Positions 12,870-14,220 of a stretch of DNA of 14,220 bases are shown piece by piece. Position 1 is the first letter of the stretch; each line of letters begins with the position of its first letter. The notes under the pieces are model-generated. The model saw only the letters and a program-made list of their open reading frames with translations, was not told the DNA's origin and ran no database searches. A program made the translations under genes and the position numbers. Source of the stretch: CAYNFH01 sp964396385 (GTDB lineage Bacteria > Armatimonadota > Chthonomonadetes > Chthonomonadales > CAJBBX01); contig CAYNFH010000174.1 in the NCBI GenBank assembly GCA_964396385.1, positions 1 through 14,220 on the forward strand, given 5' to 3'.

Positions 12870-13445
12870 CTACTTCTTCCCGCCTTTGCCGCCGGCCTTG
12901 CCGCTCTTGCCCGCCTTGCGCCGGATCTGCTCGCCGCGATAGCGCACGCCCTTGCCCTTGTAGGGCTCGGGCTTGCGGATGGAGCGAATCTGCGCAGCGG
13001 TCTGACCCACGAGCTCTTTGTCGATACCCTTCACAACCAGGAAGGGGATACGGGTGGCCTGGTCGACGCCGGCTTCGAACTCGATGCCGGGGCGCGGCGG
13101 GATGAGTACGCCGTGCGAGTATCCCACCGACATGGTCAGGTTCTTGCCCTCGGTTCCGGTGCGGTAGCCGACCCCGTGGACCTCCAGCGTCTTGGAGTAG
13201 CCGTTGGAAACACCCTCCACCATGTTGGCGACGAGCGTGCGGGTGAGCCCGTGAAGCGACCGGTGCTCCTTGCTGTCGGACGGCCGGTCCACCTGGAACG
13301 TGCTGTCCTCCATGCGGAGGACCATGTCCGGATGCACCGGCTTGGTCAGCGTACCTTTAGGACCCTTGACGGTGACCTGGCCCTGGCCGATGGTTATCTC
13401 CACTCCCTTGGGGACGGGAATGGGTCGTTTGCCTATTCTTGACAT
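12870..13445 (-). CDS. rplF: 50S ribosomal protein L6
   Basis: L6 sits near the factor-binding stalk base. The 191 residues hold two tandem L6 folds: MSRIGKRPIPVPKGVEITIG at the start, HGLTRTLVANMVEGVSNGYSK at the domain junction, LEVHGVGYR, and the diagnostic KPEPYKGKGVRYRGE in the second domain. The C-terminus is a Lys/Gly-rich tail (RKAGKSGKAGGKGGKK), a little longer than usual. The ATG at 13445 has GGGAGG 6 nt upstream in the 13-nt gap after rpsH. Confidence 0.97.
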   Translation of the reverse strand: MSRIGKRPIPVPKGVEITIGQGQVTVKGPKGTLTKPVHPDMVLRMEDSTFQVDRPSDSKEHRSLHGLTRTLVANMVEGVSNGYSKTLEVHGVGYRTGTEGKNLTMSVGYSHGVLIPPRPGIEFEAGVDQATRIPFLVVKGIDKELVGQTAAQIRSIRKPEPYKGKGVRYRGEQIRRKAGKSGKAGGKGGKK

Positions 13446-13458
13446 TGGTTCCTCCCGG

Positions 13459-13860
13459 CTACCAAACGTAGCACAACACCTCTCCGCCGATGCCGCGGCG
13501 GCGGGCGTCCCGATCCGTCATTACGCCCTGCGAGGTGGTGAGGATGGCGATGCCCAGGCCGCGCAGCACGCGCGGCAGGTTGTCGCGCCCGGCGTAGACT
13601 CGCAGGCCCGGCTTGCTCACCCTCTTGAGGTTGGTGATCACCTTCTCGCGCTTGGGACCGTAGCGCAGGACGACCTTGATCTGGTCCTGCTTCGGGTCCT
13701 TGATGACTTCGTAGCCTTTGATGAAGCCTTCCGCCTGGAGGATCTTCACAATCTCCAGCTTGAGCTTGCTGCCCGCGATCTGTAGGGACTCATGGTTTGC
13801 CCGGTTGGCATTGCGGATCCGCGTCAGCAGGTCCGCCACGGGGTCGGTGGTATAGGCCAT
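13459..13860 (-). CDS. rpsH: 30S ribosomal protein S8
   Basis: S8 binds helix 21 of 16S rRNA and in E. coli also represses the spc operon. The 133 residues match throughout: TDPVADLLTRIRNANRANHE, KLEIVKILQAEGFIKGY, KRVSKPGLRVYAGRDNLPRV and the C-terminal TDRDARRRGIGGEVLCYVW. The ATG at 13860 has GGAGG 8 nt upstream, partly formed by the rpsZ stop codon (TAGGAGG), leaving a 12-nt gap. Confidence 0.97.
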   Translation of the reverse strand: MAYTTDPVADLLTRIRNANRANHESLQIAGSKLKLEIVKILQAEGFIKGYEVIKDPKQDQIKVVLRYGPKREKVITNLKRVSKPGLRVYAGRDNLPRVLRGLGIAILTTSQGVMTDRDARRRGIGGEVLCYVW

Positions 13861-13872
13861 GTGGTGTACCTC

Positions 13873-14058
13873 CTACCAGCTCGACTTGGTCACGCCGGGG
13901 ATCAGGCCCTTGTGCGCGTTCTCGCGCAGGCAGATGCGGCAGATTCCGAACTTACGGAACACGGCGCGGGGCCGGCCGCAGATGTTGCAGCGCGTATAGG
14001 CGCGGACGGCGAACTTGGGCTTGCGGCGCGCCTTTACAATCAAAGAAGTTTTCGCCAA
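13873..14058 (-). CDS. rpsZ: 30S ribosomal protein S14, zinc-ribbon (type Z)
   Basis: S14 assembles late into the 30S head. The 61-residue form with four cysteines (C24, C27, C40, C43 in TRCNICGRPR and FGICRICLREN) is the zinc-binding version; the zinc-free version is about 90-100 residues. The C-terminal GLIPGVTKSSW is invariant. The start is TTG at 14058, chosen because GGGAGG lies 6 nt upstream and AKTSLIVKARRKPKF is the usual N-terminus. It stands between rplE and rpsH, as expected. Confidence 0.96.
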   Translation of the reverse strand: MAKTSLIVKARRKPKFAVRAYTRCNICGRPRAVFRKFGICRICLRENAHKGLIPGVTKSSW

Positions 14059-14064
14059 CTGTTT

Positions 14065-14070
14065 CCTCCC
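14065..14070 (-). promoter_or_regulatory. Ribosome-binding site fixing the TTG start of rpsZ
   Basis: GGGAGG on the minus strand lies 6 nt before the TTG at 14058. No in-frame ATG occurs in a position that would preserve the S14 N-terminus. Confidence 0.75.
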
Positions 14071-14110
14071 GTCGGAGCCGCGGTTTTCGCGCGGCTGGTA
14101 ACGAGGGCCA

Positions 14111-14173
14111 TTTTCGATTCTCGATTTTGGATTTTCGAGTGAAAGTCGAACTTCAAGAATCCAAGGTCGAAAA
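14111..14173 (-). repeat. Heptad-repeat inverted element, rplE/rpsZ spacer (element K)
   Basis: The low arm (14111-14137) is four heptads of the type TTTTCGA. The high arm (about 14145-14173) is the complement of TTTTCGA, CCTTGGA, TTCTTGA and AGTTCGA. Outer and inner heptads pair well; the middle ones keep only part of the pattern. It is the most AT-rich copy, has no CCGG core, and ends 3 nt from the upstream stop codon. Confidence 0.75.
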
Positions 14174-14176
14174 GCC

Positions 14177-14220
14177 CTAGTGGTGTTGTTCCTCGCGGTG
14201 CTTCTGGTACTCCGCGATGA
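14177..14220 (-). CDS. rplE: C-terminal end of 50S ribosomal protein L5 (partial)
   Basis: Only the last 13 codons and the TAG stop are inside the window (IAEYQKHREEQHH). The position just before rpsZ is that of rplE in the spc operon, and the identification rests on this. The residues are not the usual hydrophobic L5 terminus, so if this is L5 it carries a charged, His-rich tail. The gene continues beyond the right edge. Confidence 0.6.
   Translation of the reverse strand, partial: IAEYQKHREEQHH

Noticed and set aside
2737..14173. All spacer hairpins as ordinary factor-independent terminators
   Set aside because: None of the 12 is followed by a U tract on the transcript, and termination after nearly every gene of an essential operon would be implausible.

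Overview
This is a 14.2-kb stretch of a bacterial chromosome in which every convincing gene lies on the minus strand, so it is transcribed from high to low coordinates. It holds the distal part of the spc operon, the alpha operon and the L13/S9 pair. In order of transcription: rplE (last codons only), rpsZ, rpsH, rplF, rplR, rpsE, rpmD, rplO, secY, adk, map, infA, rpmJ, rpsM, rpsK, rpsD, rpoA, rplQ, truA, rplM, rpsI. A signal-peptide protein of unknown function follows. The DNA is visibly GC-rich. The gene order, the zinc-ribbon S14 and the zinc adenylate kinase fit a Terrabacteria-type lineage. Unlike Bacillus, there are no ECF transporter genes between rplQ and truA. Armatimonadota is a guess from the overall look, including the STN-like secreted protein; the sequence alone does not settle the phylum.

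Layout: 1-421 has no gene I can support. 422-2224 encodes a 600-aa exported protein with two STN/secretin-N-like units. 2225-2325 holds a strong stem-loop that may mark the end of the cluster. 2326-4128 is rpsI, rplM and truA. 4219-7724 is the alpha operon (rplQ, rpoA, rpsD, rpsK, rpsM, rpmJ). 7880-10985 is infA, map, adk and secY. 10987-14220 is the rest of spc. The products form ribosomal subunits, initiate translation (IF-1), process new N-termini (Map), modify tRNA (TruA), build RNA polymerase (alpha), balance adenylates (Adk) and export proteins (SecY).

The most unusual content is between the genes. Every intergenic spacer of 54 nt or more inside the cluster (12 of 12) holds an inverted repeat whose arms are built from about 3-5 tandem units of 7 or 8 nt. 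None of the eight tight junctions (15 nt or less, or overlapping) has one. Each element has its own unit sequence, repeated in one arm and mirrored in the other, so copies share architecture rather than sequence. Eleven of the twelve begin within 5 nt of the upstream stop codon or run over it. In two cases (rplM and truA) the repeat encodes the C-terminal residues and the stop. Several have a CCGG-NNN-CCGG motif at the hairpin tip. On the mRNA they would form long stems, often with mismatches at regular 7- or 8-nt intervals, between most cistrons of the operon. I regard this stop-codon-anchored heptad/octad hairpin family as the best candidate for an undescribed system here.

Smaller oddities are an IF-1 with a 47-residue Gly/Arg-rich then acidic N-terminal extension, TTG start codons on rpsZ and rpsI, an inserted loop after the zinc knuckle of S4, and a truA start codon abutting a hairpin with no Shine-Dalgarno sequence.
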